A stretch of DNA of 19,849 nt from Nitrososphaeraceae archaeon (GCA_030038695.1 JASHSN010000590.1:1-19849), one strand, 5' to 3'; shown: positions 1-8,012, counted from the first letter of the stretch. Program-made: numbers and translations. Notes: generated by a model from the sequence alone, not told the origin.

Positions 1-2
1 TC

Positions 3-458
3 TTCCCTGTAAATATAGTAAATGATCCATATTTACCGTGTGTAAATGCAATCAATTGTGCGAGGTCTATGATAAAGGTAGTCCAGCATGGGATAAATCA
101 GATTCTTGAACAATATGGTTATCCCGAAATGGGAGTACGTATAGGGATAGATATTGGCGACCAGAACGCAGTATTGCAGTATGGATGGGATATTCAAGGG
201 TCAAATGACAATAATACAAAAAATCAAAGAGTAAAAAACCCACATTATGACATTATAGGTTATACTGTAAATGTTGCGGTAAAAATGACGGGACTTGCAA
301 AACCCAATCAAGTTGTCATTGGTCAGTTAGTATACGAGGCATTGGATGAAAAACAAAAATTAGCATTTCAAATCTTGAATGTTGACGTAGATGTTTGGAG
401 CTATGTTAGCAGCAGGACTGGATCTATTTATGGCGTATATACTGGTGTCTCATCATAG
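3..458 (+). CDS. Class III adenylate/guanylate cyclase domain, C-terminal part (5' end outside window)
   Basis: The reading frame is open from base 3, so the gene starts left of the window; the first internal ATG is at 69. The visible 150 residues cover the second half of a class III nucleotidyl cyclase homology domain: a helix with AINCARSM, then the strand VRIGIDIGD, and the conserved block DIIGYTVNVAVKMTGLAKP followed by a strand ending VVIGQ. In active cyclases this block usually reads VNxAARL, where Asn and Arg stabilise the transition state; here the Arg position is Lys, so activity is uncertain. The metal-binding aspartates lie in the missing N-terminal half. The protein ends at the TAG at 456-458 shortly after the domain, so nothing follows it. 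Such domains in archaea are often fused to sensor modules or stand alone; which applies here cannot be seen. Family assignment is firm, catalytic status is not. Confidence 0.8.
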   Translation, partial: FPVNIVNDPYLPCVNAINCARSMIKVVQHGINQILEQYGYPEMGVRIGIDIGDQNAVLQYGWDIQGSNDNNTKNQRVKNPHYDIIGYTVNVAVKMTGLAKPNQVVIGQLVYEALDEKQKLAFQILNVDVDVWSYVSSRTGSIYGVYTGVSS

Positions 459-595
459 ATCAACTACAACTATTAGGTATTGGATTAATCTTCATCTCGT
501 ATGCGGTAGCTTGCCTGCCTGTAATGTTTAGACGCGGTCGACGTGAATTCAAGGATCTGTTGATTGATTCTTCGATCAAGAAATCTATCAAGTAG
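455..595 (+). pseudogene. Possible small membrane protein or 3' gene remnant
   Basis: An open frame overlaps the end of the cyclase gene and runs to TAG at 593-595. It reads as one hydrophobic segment (LLGIGLIFISYAVACLPVMF) followed by a basic stretch RRGRREFKDL and a lysine-rich tail, which is the pattern of a single-pass membrane protein with a cytoplasmic basic anchor. No ATG, GTG or TTG lies at a sensible position before the hydrophobic part; the only ATG (522) is inside it. It may therefore be a remnant that lost its start, or chance coding potential. I do not recognise a family. Confidence 0.25.
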
Positions 596-1212
596 TGATG
601 CCATGAAAATAGCCACAGACAATCCAATCGATAATCTATTCTTTGGTGATTACTTATAGGAGGCGAGCGCAAATGGTGCAGATGCCAACAGTGGTCTATA
701 CACTGGAAAATTGGTGGAGCAGAAAGCTGCAGGAGGAGGAAAGGCATAACCTTTCATTCACTTTTAGTTTTTTTGGTACGAAATCTTCACTTAGTAATGT
801 CGTTTGATATGATGGAATCAGGTGCACCTGAGATCTATCCTGTCAATAAAACATACTAGTAAGATGGATAGAGTGTATAAGTTATATGCATCAGGAATAA
901 TTCAATTTATTAAAAGCTTCTTATTTATTCATCACAGGATCAAATATACTGTGTCACTCAGGACATATAGATTAGCCTACCACTACGTGATACATATGAG
1001 CATTGTACGTAATGCTTAATTAACATATTTGCATGATACACATGAGTCGTCCTGCCGTAAGGCTGTATTGGCATACTTGGTGTGGGTTGCCTTCTTACAA
1101 GGTAATCTACACCTAAATTTTCAAAAAGATGATCTTTGGCAATTTTCCGGGGATATTGGTAGCATGTCTTTTCATCTGCCAGAATACCGGGTCTAACATT
1201 ACCCGGGTCCAA
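596..1212. other. Long stretch without a convincing gene
   Basis: No gene can be defended here. Bases 660-749 on the plus strand encode a start-less, glycine- and alanine-rich tail ending AAGGGKA before TAA, which may be a gene scrap. On the minus strand an open frame covers 958-1272 and overlaps the start of the VOC gene; part of it (around KIAKDHLFENLG) looks protein-like but no family is recognised. Bases 791-808 are repeated exactly at 6249-6266. Confidence 0.4.
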
Positions 1213-1221
1213 CTTATATAG
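1213..1221 (+). promoter_or_regulatory. TATA box of the VOC gene
   Basis: The sequence cttatatag is centred 26 bases before the ATG at 1243. This is the archaeal TATA-to-start distance, so transcription would begin at or next to the start codon (leaderless mRNA). Confidence 0.55.
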
Positions 1222-1242
1222 TATGCAAGGTATATCAGTTTT

Positions 1243-1725
1243 ATGACAAAACCAATTCCAGACGGATTTCATTCAATAACACCAACTTTGACTGTTCGTG
1301 GTGCTGCAAGTGCCATAGAATATTATAAAAAAGCATTTGGAGCACAAGAGATAAGGAGATTTCCAGGACCTGGTGGAAAAAGCATCATGCATGCTGAAAT
1401 CAAAATAGGGGATTCAAGAATAATGCTAAGCGACGAATCACCACAGATGAAATGTCTATCGCCTCAATCGGTGGGTGGTGCAACAGGCGGTATTTTTTTA
1501 TATGTGGAAAATGCGGACGACGTCTTTAACAAGGCTGTTTCTACAGGTGGAAAAATAACCATGCCGATTGGGGACGCCTTTTGGGGAGACAGATGCGGAG
1601 GAATCGAAGATCCCTTTGGCCATAAATGGATGATAGCAACTCACACGAAAGACATGACTCTGGAAGAGACGCAAAAAGCTGGTCAAGAGTTTATGGAATC
1701 AATAAAACAACAAGCTAAGGTATGA
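1243..1725 (+). CDS. Glyoxalase/bleomycin-resistance (VOC) family protein, PhnB-like
   Basis: The 160-residue product is a complete VOC-fold protein of the PhnB/YkcA-like group. It opens with the typical strand and helix FHSITPTLTVRGAASAIEYY and KKAFGAQEIRRFPGPGGK, continues with MHAEIKIGDSRIMLSDE, and closes with GGIFLYVENADDVF, GDAFWGDRCGGIEDPFGHKW. The block WGDRxGxxxDPFGHxW is the hallmark of this group and supplies a possible metal or substrate ligand. These proteins are small cytoplasmic dimers with varied or unknown substrates, so no reaction is assigned. The ATG at 1243 is chosen because it sits 26 bases after a good TATA box and begins the conserved domain. It stands alone: upstream and downstream are gene-poor. 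A second, truncated relative lies at 3604-3795. Confidence 0.9.
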   Translation: MTKPIPDGFHSITPTLTVRGAASAIEYYKKAFGAQEIRRFPGPGGKSIMHAEIKIGDSRIMLSDESPQMKCLSPQSVGGATGGIFLYVENADDVFNKAVSTGGKITMPIGDAFWGDRCGGIEDPFGHKWMIATHTKDMTLEETQKAGQEFMESIKQQAKV

Positions 1726-2099
1726 AATTAGACATACTGCTTAATTGCATACAACAACCTATCCCACTCTAGCAGTTTTTATCACTGGAAAGAGCAGTCC
1801 CCGCTGAATTTATTGAACAGGAATATGCGTATATGAGACCAGCGTGTATTTTTTGGATGCTTTACAAACAATACTAAAAAATAATAACCAATCTTTACAA
1901 CCACTTATCAGATCCTTTATCTTTAAACAATGATGTTAAAACATGCAACAAAATAGCAACTTTGTAGCCATCTACGAGGAATGACATATGGAGTCAGCAT
2001 GTGCAGCATTAAGAAACACTACTTAGCTCAGTGGAAAAAAAACGATCGCCTGAAGCCCCATATTTTATTTATGATCTCTTATTGATTGGTTTAGTTGTT

Positions 2100-2156
2100 C
2101 TAGCCTGTAACTACAAAATCTCTTTTATTGTCGTGTGGATAAACCCTTGCTGTCAT
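2100..2156 (-). CDS. Possible leaderless micro-ORF, 18 residues
   Basis: On the minus strand an ATG (2156-2154) lies about 24 bases after a strong TATA box (2174-2184), the spacing of a leaderless archaeal transcript. The ORF reads MTARVYPHDNKRDFVVTG and stops at TAG. Its composition is protein-like, but 18 codons are too few for confidence, and an out-of-frame ATG lies ten bases upstream. It could be a micro-protein, a leader peptide, or the start of a gene whose body has decayed. No family is recognised. Confidence 0.2.
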   Translation of the reverse strand: MTARVYPHDNKRDFVVTG

Positions 2157-2173
2157 CTAATCTCATAGTGACA

Positions 2174-2184
2174 CCTTATATATC
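2174..2184 (-). promoter_or_regulatory. TATA box, minus strand
   Basis: Read on the minus strand this is gatatataagg, a near-ideal archaeal TATA box. It faces the micro-ORF at 2156-2100 and nothing larger, so the transcript it makes is either the micro-ORF or a non-coding RNA running towards the NRAMP-distal side. Confidence 0.4.
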
Positions 2185-2245
2185 ATCCAAACTACATTTA
2201 CACCTAAAGGGGGATTAAATCGTAAACAACAGAAACATTCGGACA

Positions 2246-3580
2246 TCATTGCCGTCCCCAAGTGAGGAACAGTATTACAACGGCTATTCCCATTATTAGT
2301 ACGGTTATCCATCCAATAATATTGGATGTTCGACCATTGATTTTATCTTTTAATATTTTCGGATCATTAGCAATCTTCATAACTGTAACAAGAATAGGGA
2401 CAGCTACAATCCCATTAATAATAGCACTGTATACTAGTGCTCTGATCGGATCCAAATTTGTAAAGTTTATCGATAGGCCAATTATTGTGGAAGCTGCTAT
2501 TACAAGATAGAAATTCTTAGCATGTGTGAAACTTTTACTCAAACCTTCTTTCCAACCAAATGCATCAGACAAAGCGTATCCAGATGCTCCAGCCATCACT
2601 GGAATAGCCAATAATCCAGTGCCAATTACGCCAAGTGCAAAAATTGTTTTTGATATTTCACCTGCATCAGGAAATGTATTTACCAGAGGCTGTAGTGCCT
2701 TCGCAGCTTGATCTGCAGTCTGTATATCTGTTATACCATGACTATGAAGAGTTCCAGCTGTTGTTGTTATTATAGCCCACATAACTAATTGGGATAATGC
2801 CATACCTATTGTAACGTCTGATCTCATCAACATCATTTCTTTTTTTGAAATCCTTGGTGAATTACCCACTCCACTTATTTCCGTGATCTTATACTTGGCG
2901 ACATCCTCCTCGGCCTCCTCTGAAGCCTGCCAGAAGAACGCATAAGGAGTTAAGGTAGCACCAAATATAGCAACAAACATCATTGCAAACGCAGAGGTGA
3001 GTTCAAAGTGTGGAATTATGCTTGCTCTCAATAAGTTATTGAAATTACCTCCAACAATTATAGCAGTGGCAACATATGCTAACAGAGATAGACTCAGATA
3101 TTTCAGTATCTTTACATACTTACTATAGGGTATTATCAATTCCGAAACAATAATGAATGTCGTAAAAGAAAGAGTAGCAATGGCAACGGGCAGCTGTGGA
3201 GCTAAGAGTTTGACTGAAGCTGCCATAGCACCAATGTCTGCACCTATGTTTATTGTATTTGCAATTACGATAAGACTTGCAATTGCAAGAACCACTTTTG
3301 TAGAATACTTCTTCTTTATAATTGCAGTTAATCCACTACCAGTTACAAGGCCTATTCTTGCGCACATTTCCTGAACTACCACAATCATCGGATACTGGAA
3401 CAATGCTAACCATAGCATTCCAAGACCAAACTGTGCACCAGCTTGTGAATATGTTCCTATAGTAGACGGATCTTCATCGGACGCCCCTGTTATCAATCCA
3501 GGACCTAATGATTTGAGAATTTCTTTAAATGATAAGAAGAAAGACTTGTATGATGGCAATATCCCTTCTATCAAAAGCAA
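2246..3580 (-). CDS. NRAMP-family divalent metal transporter with altered metal-site motifs
   Basis: The 444-residue product is a polytopic membrane protein of the NRAMP (SLC11) family with about eleven hydrophobic segments, the usual size. Canonical members carry DPGN in helix 1 and MPH in helix 6. Here helix 1 reads GASDEDPSTIG (DPS at residues 37-39) and helix 6 reads LTPYAFFWQASEEAEE (TPY at 211-213), so the methionine that favours Mn and Fe is missing. Such changes are known in NRAMP-related branches with different ion choice; Mn, Fe or Mg uptake cannot be chosen from sequence. The first codon of the long frame is TTG at 3580-3578, but a TATA-like ttatatc lies only about ten bases before it; a leaderless start at the TTG at 3560-3558 (giving MPSYKSFF) fits the promoter spacing better. 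The gene stands alone. Confidence 0.88.
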   Translation of the reverse strand: MLLIEGILPSYKSFFLSFKEILKSLGPGLITGASDEDPSTIGTYSQAGAQFGLGMLWLALFQYPMIVVVQEMCARIGLVTGSGLTAIIKKKYSTKVVLAIASLIVIANTINIGADIGAMAASVKLLAPQLPVAIATLSFTTFIIVSELIIPYSKYVKILKYLSLSLLAYVATAIIVGGNFNNLLRASIIPHFELTSAFAMMFVAIFGATLTPYAFFWQASEEAEEDVAKYKITEISGVGNSPRISKKEMMLMRSDVTIGMALSQLVMWAIITTTAGTLHSHGITDIQTADQAAKALQPLVNTFPDAGEISKTIFALGVIGTGLLAIPVMAGASGYALSDAFGWKEGLSKSFTHAKNFYLVIAASTIIGLSINFTNLDPIRALVYSAIINGIVAVPILVTVMKIANDPKILKDKINGRTSNIIGWITVLIMGIAVVILFLTWGRQ

Positions 3581-3603
3581 AAAGATATAATATTTTTATC
3601 TCT

Positions 3604-3795
3604 TTGCTTTGTTTCTTTCGCTGGTTGAAAGACAAGTTTGGCGTGTCATGGCAGATTGTCCCTAGTGTGTTGGGAGAAATGTTGCAAGACAAGGATGCAA
3701 ATAAATCTGAAAGAGTCATAGAGGCATTGCTTCAAATGAATAAAATCGACATACAAGGCTCGAGGATCGCATTCGAGGGTAATGGAAGACCTTGA
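3604..3795 (+). pseudogene. Truncated PhnB-like VOC protein (3-dmu-9_3-mt family), C-terminal third only
   Basis: The last 63 codons match the C-terminal end of the VOC subfamily once named 3-demethylubiquinone-9 3-methyltransferase: WLKDKFGVSWQIVPSVLGEM, then a segment ending in EALLQMNKIDI. Full proteins of this type have about 120 more residues before this point, including the first beta-alpha-beta unit. Upstream in the same frame is only low-complexity sequence and the start of the divergent NRAMP gene, so the N-terminal two thirds are gone. The stop TGA (3793-3795) overlaps the TTG start of the next gene by two bases, a translational-coupling arrangement, which suggests that an intact VOC gene once formed an operon with the DHFR-family gene. 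No start codon fits a functional product. Confidence 0.75.
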
Positions 3796-4379
3796 GAAAA
3801 CTAAAACTACAAGTGCAAATGTCTGTAGACAGCTACATTGCAGGACCCAACGGTGAAATGGATTGGATGGTTTGGAACTGGGATGACAAACTAAAAAACT
3901 ATGTACTCGAATTAACTGAACCTGTAGACACTATTATTCTGGGCCGAAAAATGACAGATGGCTTCGTTTCATATTGGTTAGACGTGCTGACCAAACCTGA
4001 TGATCCGTTTTCAATAGACCGATCTCATGCGTTTGTCAAAAAAATGATAGAAACACCAAAAGTTGGTTTCACCAAGACACTAAACAAATCTCAATGGGCA
4101 AATACGGACATCGCTACTGGTGACCTTACAGTCGAAATCACCAAGCTAAAGAGTCAAGATAGCAACGACATCATTGTTTATGGTGGTGCGTCATTTGATT
4201 CTTCCTTGATTAGAGCAGGACTGATTGACGAATTCCATTTGTTCATCAATCCTGTTGCAATTGGAAACGGCATGACCATATTCAAAGACTTGAACGAGAT
4301 TCAGAAATTCAATCTGGTTAAGTCGGTAGCGTTTGACTGCGGAATAATTGCACTTCACTATGAGAGAAAGAGGGTCTGA
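3792..4379 (+). CDS. Dihydrofolate reductase family protein (RibD C-terminal domain type)
   Basis: The 195-residue product is a complete COG0262/RibD_C-type reductase. It begins KLKLQVQMSVDSYIAGPNGE, contains VDTIILGRKMTDGF, and ends with the NADPH-binding part DIIVYGGASFDSSLIRAGLI followed by DEFHLFINPVAIGNG, all standard for this family. These proteins share the fold of DHFR and of the riboflavin-pathway reductase, but stand-alone copies usually have no proven substrate; true folate reduction should not be assumed. The start is TTG at 3792, chosen because the family starts directly with this strand and because it overlaps the upstream stop codon. With the upstream partner truncated, its original promoter may be lost; an A/T-rich TATA-like element near 3583-3592 could serve both strands. 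Confidence 0.88.
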   Translation: MRKLKLQVQMSVDSYIAGPNGEMDWMVWNWDDKLKNYVLELTEPVDTIILGRKMTDGFVSYWLDVLTKPDDPFSIDRSHAFVKKMIETPKVGFTKTLNKSQWANTDIATGDLTVEITKLKSQDSNDIIVYGGASFDSSLIRAGLIDEFHLFINPVAIGNGMTIFKDLNEIQKFNLVKSVAFDCGIIALHYERKRV

Positions 4380-4497
4380 TAGAATCAATTACCGACAACA
4401 GCCTGTGAAAATGTTGAGCGATAATTGAGAAGTATCTGCTGCTCTTGATAGAATACGGGATATTTTTGCAGACGAATGGTCGGGGTGATCTCTAACC

Positions 4498-5140
4498 CTA
4501 CTTTGTGAGATGAATATAGAAACCCATTCCTTTCTCTCTGATATCATATCGTTCGAATGCAGTTCTAGAAATTAGGCTGGTAAATTCATCTTTAGTATAT
4601 GCCCCATTTCTAAGAAAATACTTGAAAATCAATCTCATAAAGAGTTTGCCCATTCCTTTTGTTTCTATGCTCTTTATGTAGTCGTCTATTTGCTGGTTAG
4701 AAGCGTCTCTATTCATATCAGCAATCAGAACATTACCTCCTGACTTTAACACTCTGCACATATGGTTTAATGCTCTTAATGGTTCTTTGAAATTCTTAAA
4801 AGCAGCTGTACAGATAATGAAATCAAATGAATTATTTGGAAAATGCATATCAGAAGCATTGCCCTGTCGAAATTCTACTACCTCAATGACGCCTGCTTCC
4901 TTTACTAATATCTAAACCAATAATCTTATTGCATATACCTAGCTTCGCAAGCTCGATTGCAAGGTAGCCTGGACCGGGGGCTACTTCTAAGACAGAGTAT
5001 CCATCATAAAGATATTTTGATGCTACTTTAACATATTCCTTCATTTCTGTTAATCTACTCTTTCTAGTATTATTGTCATACCAACGAGCCGTCGCGCCTT
5101 CTATACCAAGATCTTTGAAGCGTCTTTGTTGTTTCATCAT
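4498..5140 (-). pseudogene. Class I SAM-dependent methyltransferase, frameshifted
   Basis: Two minus-strand frames form one methyltransferase. The upstream piece (5140-4883) has the N-terminal helices and motif I, VLEVAPGPG (residues 50-58), then the acidic strand GLDIS (Asp77). The downstream piece (from about 4906 to 4498) resumes with KEAGVIEVVEFRQGNASDMH, then FPNNSFDFIICTAAF, RALNHMCRVLKSGGNVLIAD and a C-terminal helical cap. Relatives have about ten more residues between GLDIS and KEAG, so a short deletion that is not a multiple of three both removed residues and shifted the frame. The frames overlap between about 4911 and 4883. The first piece alone would stop at 85 residues, lacking the second half of the fold. 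The substrate is unknown. Confidence 0.75.
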
Positions 5141-5228
5141 GTTTATATTCGTTTACTCTCTCATTATCTTAGTGATTAAGATGTCAACAGACTAATATAC
5201 TCATCTGTTTCTAGAACTGTTATTAACG

Positions 5229-5526
5229 ATGAATCGTGAAGATATGATTCAAGCTATTAACCAAAAGTTTAGTAGAAATGTCACGAAACGATAATGTTTC
5301 ATCAAGTCGTTGGTTTGCATATCACTAGACACAGGGGTTTGGATCTTATCTACCGATATGGACCCATGCCAGCCGTAAGACTTGCTGAGCTGACTGGATT
5401 GAAAAGCGGTGCAGAAACAGGAATAATTGATCGTTTAGAAAAAGCTTGATACTTAAGGAGAGTCAATGATCCAATGATCCCAAAAGATATATTCGTAGTA
5501 GTATACACGGAATCATAGAAGACTAA
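5229..5526 (+). pseudogene. MarR-family transcriptional regulator, heavily decayed
   Basis: The start is well preserved: MNREDMIQAINQKFSRNVT, after which the frame breaks at TAA 5292-5294. It resumes at 5294 in another frame with FHQVVGLHI, a shortened helix, then the winged-helix core LDLIYRYGPMPAVRLAELTG and SGAETGIIDRLEKA, the recognition helix of MarR proteins. A TGA at 5447-5449 replaces the usual glycine codon before YLRRVNDP, and the frame shifts again soon after. Compared with relatives, residues between GLHI and RGLDL are missing. At least three independent lesions make a functional DNA-binding protein impossible. The dimerisation tail is not clearly seen, though the frame before 5600 stays open. 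Targets are unknown. Confidence 0.7.
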
Positions 5527-5569
5527 CACACAAATAGAAGATCTAATTCAACCTGAATTATATAGAAAA

Positions 5570-5580
5570 CTCATATATTT
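5570..5580 (+). promoter_or_regulatory. TATA-like element before the 5600 gene
   Basis: The string ctcatatattt is centred about 25 bases before the ATG at 5600, fitting a leaderless start for the signal-peptide ORF. Confidence 0.35.
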
Positions 5581-5599
5581 TCCTGCTCTTCCAGATTTA

Positions 5600-5798
5600 A
5601 TGCGTAAACAAACAACGTTCGTGATAACGGCTGCGATTCTGTTAACTGCAATTGTGTCAGTAGTACTCTATAAACATAACAATGACTGCGACAGGGTCTG
5701 CTAATATGACAAAAGTCAAAATGACTGCGACGGGTGCTGTGAAGAATATGACAAGTGGTATGCCTACCGTTGTCAAGACAATGAATAAGACTAAATGA
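5600..5798 (+). pseudogene. Small secreted sequon-rich protein, frameshifted
   Basis: The ATG at 5600 opens a signal peptide (MRKQTTFVITAAILLTAIVS) in a frame that ends at TAA 5702-5704. A second frame, ATG 5682 to TGA 5796-5798, encodes a 38-residue threonine- and lysine-rich chain with the repeat MTATG twice and three N-glycosylation sequons (NMT, NMT, NKT). The second frame is closed upstream by TAG at 5661-5663, so a one-base indel around 5661-5682 most simply joins signal peptide and mature chain. The design, a signal peptide plus a tiny sequon-dense body with short internal repeats, matches the intact gene at 15194-15547. No enzymatic motif is present; an extracellular or cell-surface role is inferred. 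Alternatively the two frames are separate tiny genes. Confidence 0.5.
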
Positions 5799-5911
5799 TG
5801 CCCCGATGGTTCCTCAATTTTTTATTGGCAACTGCTAAGTAAAGGTCTAACTAGGTATATCTAAATTCATGATTCTGTAGAACTTCATATATACAAATGC
5901 TATCGTGTCTC

Positions 5912-6160
5912 ATGGAAGATATGATAACTAGATATCGGTGAAACTGGAAAATATCTTTATTTTGTCAATCCGGTATTGACGTCATTTTTAGGATCAAACG
6001 ATACCAACTTTGACAAAGACTGTGGAATTGTGTTTAACGAAATCATACAGAAAGCAAAGATTATAACATCCTAGCCGACGCTGAGAACCATGTTTTAGCT
6101 AAAGTTCAGCAGGCTTTGTCGCATGCTATGAGAACAAAAGTTAATACTCCGACAAAATGA
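5912..6160 (+). pseudogene. Unrecognised gene, at least one frameshift
   Basis: Three plus-strand pieces read on smoothly. An ATG at 5912 lies about 22 bases after a TATA-like catatatac (5886-5894) and starts MEDMITR. From 5928 a second frame gives DIGETGKYLYFVNPVLTSFL and then DKDCGIVFNEIIQKAK until TAG at 6072-6074. From 6059 a third frame continues DYNILADAENHVLAKVQQAL and ends at TGA 6158-6160. The junction around 6059-6065 is natural if one base was gained or lost. The whole would be about 80 residues, mixed alpha and beta, without signal peptide or membrane segment. I do not recognise the family. Confidence 0.4.
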
Positions 6161-6409
6161 TGTAATTTTTGTACTTCTAAACATACTTGGGAAAATTTGT
6201 TTAAAACACGTAGATTTAGGATGAGCGTCAATTAGAAGCACGTAAATTTTAGTAATGTCGTTTGATTGGAACTGAACTCCTCCGTTTTTCAATAATAAAT
6301 GTCAGCCACGACACAATGCCATGGACGAAGAAAATAATTAGAATTATCAATAAACAGTATGAGATGATTGCGTGTGCTATAAAATAATTGACAGATAGAA
6401 CAAAAGAAC
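6161..6409. other. Intergenic stretch, no gene supported
   Basis: An open minus-strand frame (6292-6095) overlaps the decayed gene before it and is not supported by a family or promoter. The 18 bases at 6249-6266 repeat those at 791-808 exactly. Confidence 0.4.
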
Positions 6410-7504
6410 TTAAGGAATTGCTTCCGCTAGCCCTCCTGTTACACCTATTGGTTGCAAACCTTTCTCTTTCAATACCTGATTCAGAATTGTTAGATCATAT
6501 ATCCCTGACAAGTCTGGTCTTTGTTTCCCCTTTGCCAAGTAGCCAATATCATAGGCATTATTGGCTTCCTGGAAGAGGGATAACTTTAATGGATCATATG
6601 TGAATTGTATCCTTGACCAAGCTTGCCTCAGCTCGTTTTCGTTTATTGTTTTACTTGTTAGTTTTTGAAATTCAGTATCGAAAGCTTTTATCGCAGCATC
6701 TGGATGATTATTTATCCATAATGTTTCGTTAACATGTGCTGCAAGTACTTTCTTGATTACATCTGGATTTTGCTGCAAGTAATCCGTTCTTGCCGCTATA
6801 TTTGCTGTTACAAATTTACCATCTGGCGGCCACACAGTTCGTTCGTCTACCAATATTCTTCCTCCAGCTTCATTAATTAATCTTGCACCCCATGGTACTG
6901 GTACCCACGCACCATCAATCTGTTTCTTTAAGAATAATGTCAGGATAATTGGATTATCAATAGATACTACCGTTACATTTCCTCCATTGTCTTTTGTTTT
7001 ATAACCATTATCTTGTAAATATTTTCGAAGAGAGATATCCTGTGTATTTCCAAGCTGTGGTGAAGCAAACACTTTATTGGCAAAATCCTTAGGTGATTTA
7101 ATTCCAGAGTCGTTTCTCACTACAAAGACGGCACCACCACTTGCTGCGCCTGAAATTATTCTAGGATCCTTCCCGTCAGATGCTACATACCCATTTACTG
7201 CTGGTCCGGCACCAACATATGTGACGTCTATTCTATTTGCTAGAAGGGCTTGAATAGCTGATGACCCTGCGTTGAATACGTATGTTTGTACTTGTATATT
7301 ATTTCCAAGTTCCTTCTGGAATTCTCCACTTCCAAAACCTATTACGGCTTGAGCATGATTTATGTTAGGAAAATACCCTATCCTTAAAATCTTAGTTGCG
7401 CTTTGACCGTGTGCAAATCCATTTACCGGTGGATGTACAAGAATCGTACCAACCACTATTACAAGGGCAACTATTGTGAGTTTTTTTGTTGTCTTGTTAT
7501 CCAT
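6410..7504 (-). CDS. ABC transporter substrate-binding protein, NrtA/SsuA/TauA-like (orphan)
   Basis: The 364-residue product has an N-terminal hydrophobic anchor or signal segment (residues 8-24, LTIVALVIVVGTILV) followed by a periplasmic-binding-protein type II fold. Diagnostic stretches are ILRIGYFPNINHAQAVIGF, SSAIQALLANRIDVTYVGAG, ISGAASGGAVFVVRNDSGIK and LGNTQDISLRKYL, as in binding proteins for nitrate, sulfonates, taurine and thiamine precursors. It would work outside the membrane, delivering a small oxyanion or sulfonate to an ABC permease. No permease or ATPase gene lies next to it within the window, so it is an orphan or its partners are elsewhere. The ATG at 7504 fits the start of the signal; a TATA-like aataatatgc lies about 26 bases before it. 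No lesion is seen. The ligand cannot be decided from sequence. Confidence 0.88.
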   Translation of the reverse strand: MDNKTTKKLTIVALVIVVGTILVHPPVNGFAHGQSATKILRIGYFPNINHAQAVIGFGSGEFQKELGNNIQVQTYVFNAGSSAIQALLANRIDVTYVGAGPAVNGYVASDGKDPRIISGAASGGAVFVVRNDSGIKSPKDFANKVFASPQLGNTQDISLRKYLQDNGYKTKDNGGNVTVVSIDNPIILTLFLKKQIDGAWVPVPWGARLINEAGGRILVDERTVWPPDGKFVTANIAARTDYLQQNPDVIKKVLAAHVNETLWINNHPDAAIKAFDTEFQKLTSKTINENELRQAWSRIQFTYDPLKLSLFQEANNAYDIGYLAKGKQRPDLSGIYDLTILNQVLKEKGLQPIGVTGGLAEAIP

Positions 7505-8012
7505 TCCAACTGAGGATTATGTTACATGCATATTATTCATCCTATACACGCAATTTTATAATATTATATGTAAATTTCAGATACAAACTTCAGATCATGC
7601 GTGTTAAATAATTAATTATGCCTTTCAAATGTGATAAATAAATGTGAAATAGTTTATTCGAAGTTAATATTAATTGCTGTACCTTAGTAGAAATATCATT
7701 CATTAGCTATAATGTCACCTATGTATGGAAATACAACAATTAGCTTACCACAATCAACACGTCTAAGAGGCACGTAATCTGTGTTGCTAGCGTCAGCGCG
7801 ATATTCTTAAATGGGTGTTAGAAAAGTGACCAAGAAAAAGACATATGTACGCGTGCCATTTTACATACCCGTGCCTTCAACTGCATTGATTCGTCGATCA
7901 TAGTCTGTAAGGGTGTGTAAGGCTAGTCGGTGGTTAGTGAACTCTGGCTTGATTTCAACTGGCCGACAAACAAGATGTCCACAAGAGGTGGAAAAGCCAG
8001 TATTTATATTGC
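7505..8012. other. Gene-poor stretch with a repeat copy and a short ORF
   Basis: The first 200 bases are very A/T-rich and hold the promoter of the minus-strand binding-protein gene. Bases 7739-7788 are the left copy of an imperfect direct repeat. Bases 7811-7903 (plus) encode a 30-residue basic ORF, MGVRKVTKKKTYVRVPFYIP and ten more residues before TAG, and the same frame stays open after that stop to about 8018; it may be a scrap of a larger gene. No family is recognised. Confidence 0.35.
7739..7788 (+). repeat. 50-bp imperfect direct repeat, left copy
   Basis: Matches 8715-8764 at 43 of 50 positions by eye, with the core aacacgtctaagaggcac identical. The two copies flank the secreted-protein gene at 8043-8678, 976 bases apart. 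Confidence 0.75.

Larger units (their letters stand above)
1726..2245. other. Gene-poor stretch between the VOC and NRAMP genes
   Basis: No ordinary gene is seen in about 520 bases. The string at 2023-2034 resembles a tRNA D-arm but no tRNA can be folded around it. The only item with gene-like signals is the very short minus-strand ORF at 2100-2156 with its TATA box. Confidence 0.45.

Noticed and set aside
460..747. Minus-strand open frame of 95 codons
   Set aside because: Low-complexity leucine/histidine/proline composition without family, promoter or conserved start; overlaps better plus-strand readings.
958..1272. Minus-strand open frame of 104 codons
   Set aside because: Overlaps the start and promoter of the VOC gene and has no recognised domain; kept only as a remark.
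2023..2034. tRNA-like D-arm string ttagctcagtgg
   Set aside because: No matching D-stem partner, anticodon arm, T-arm or acceptor stem could be found around it.
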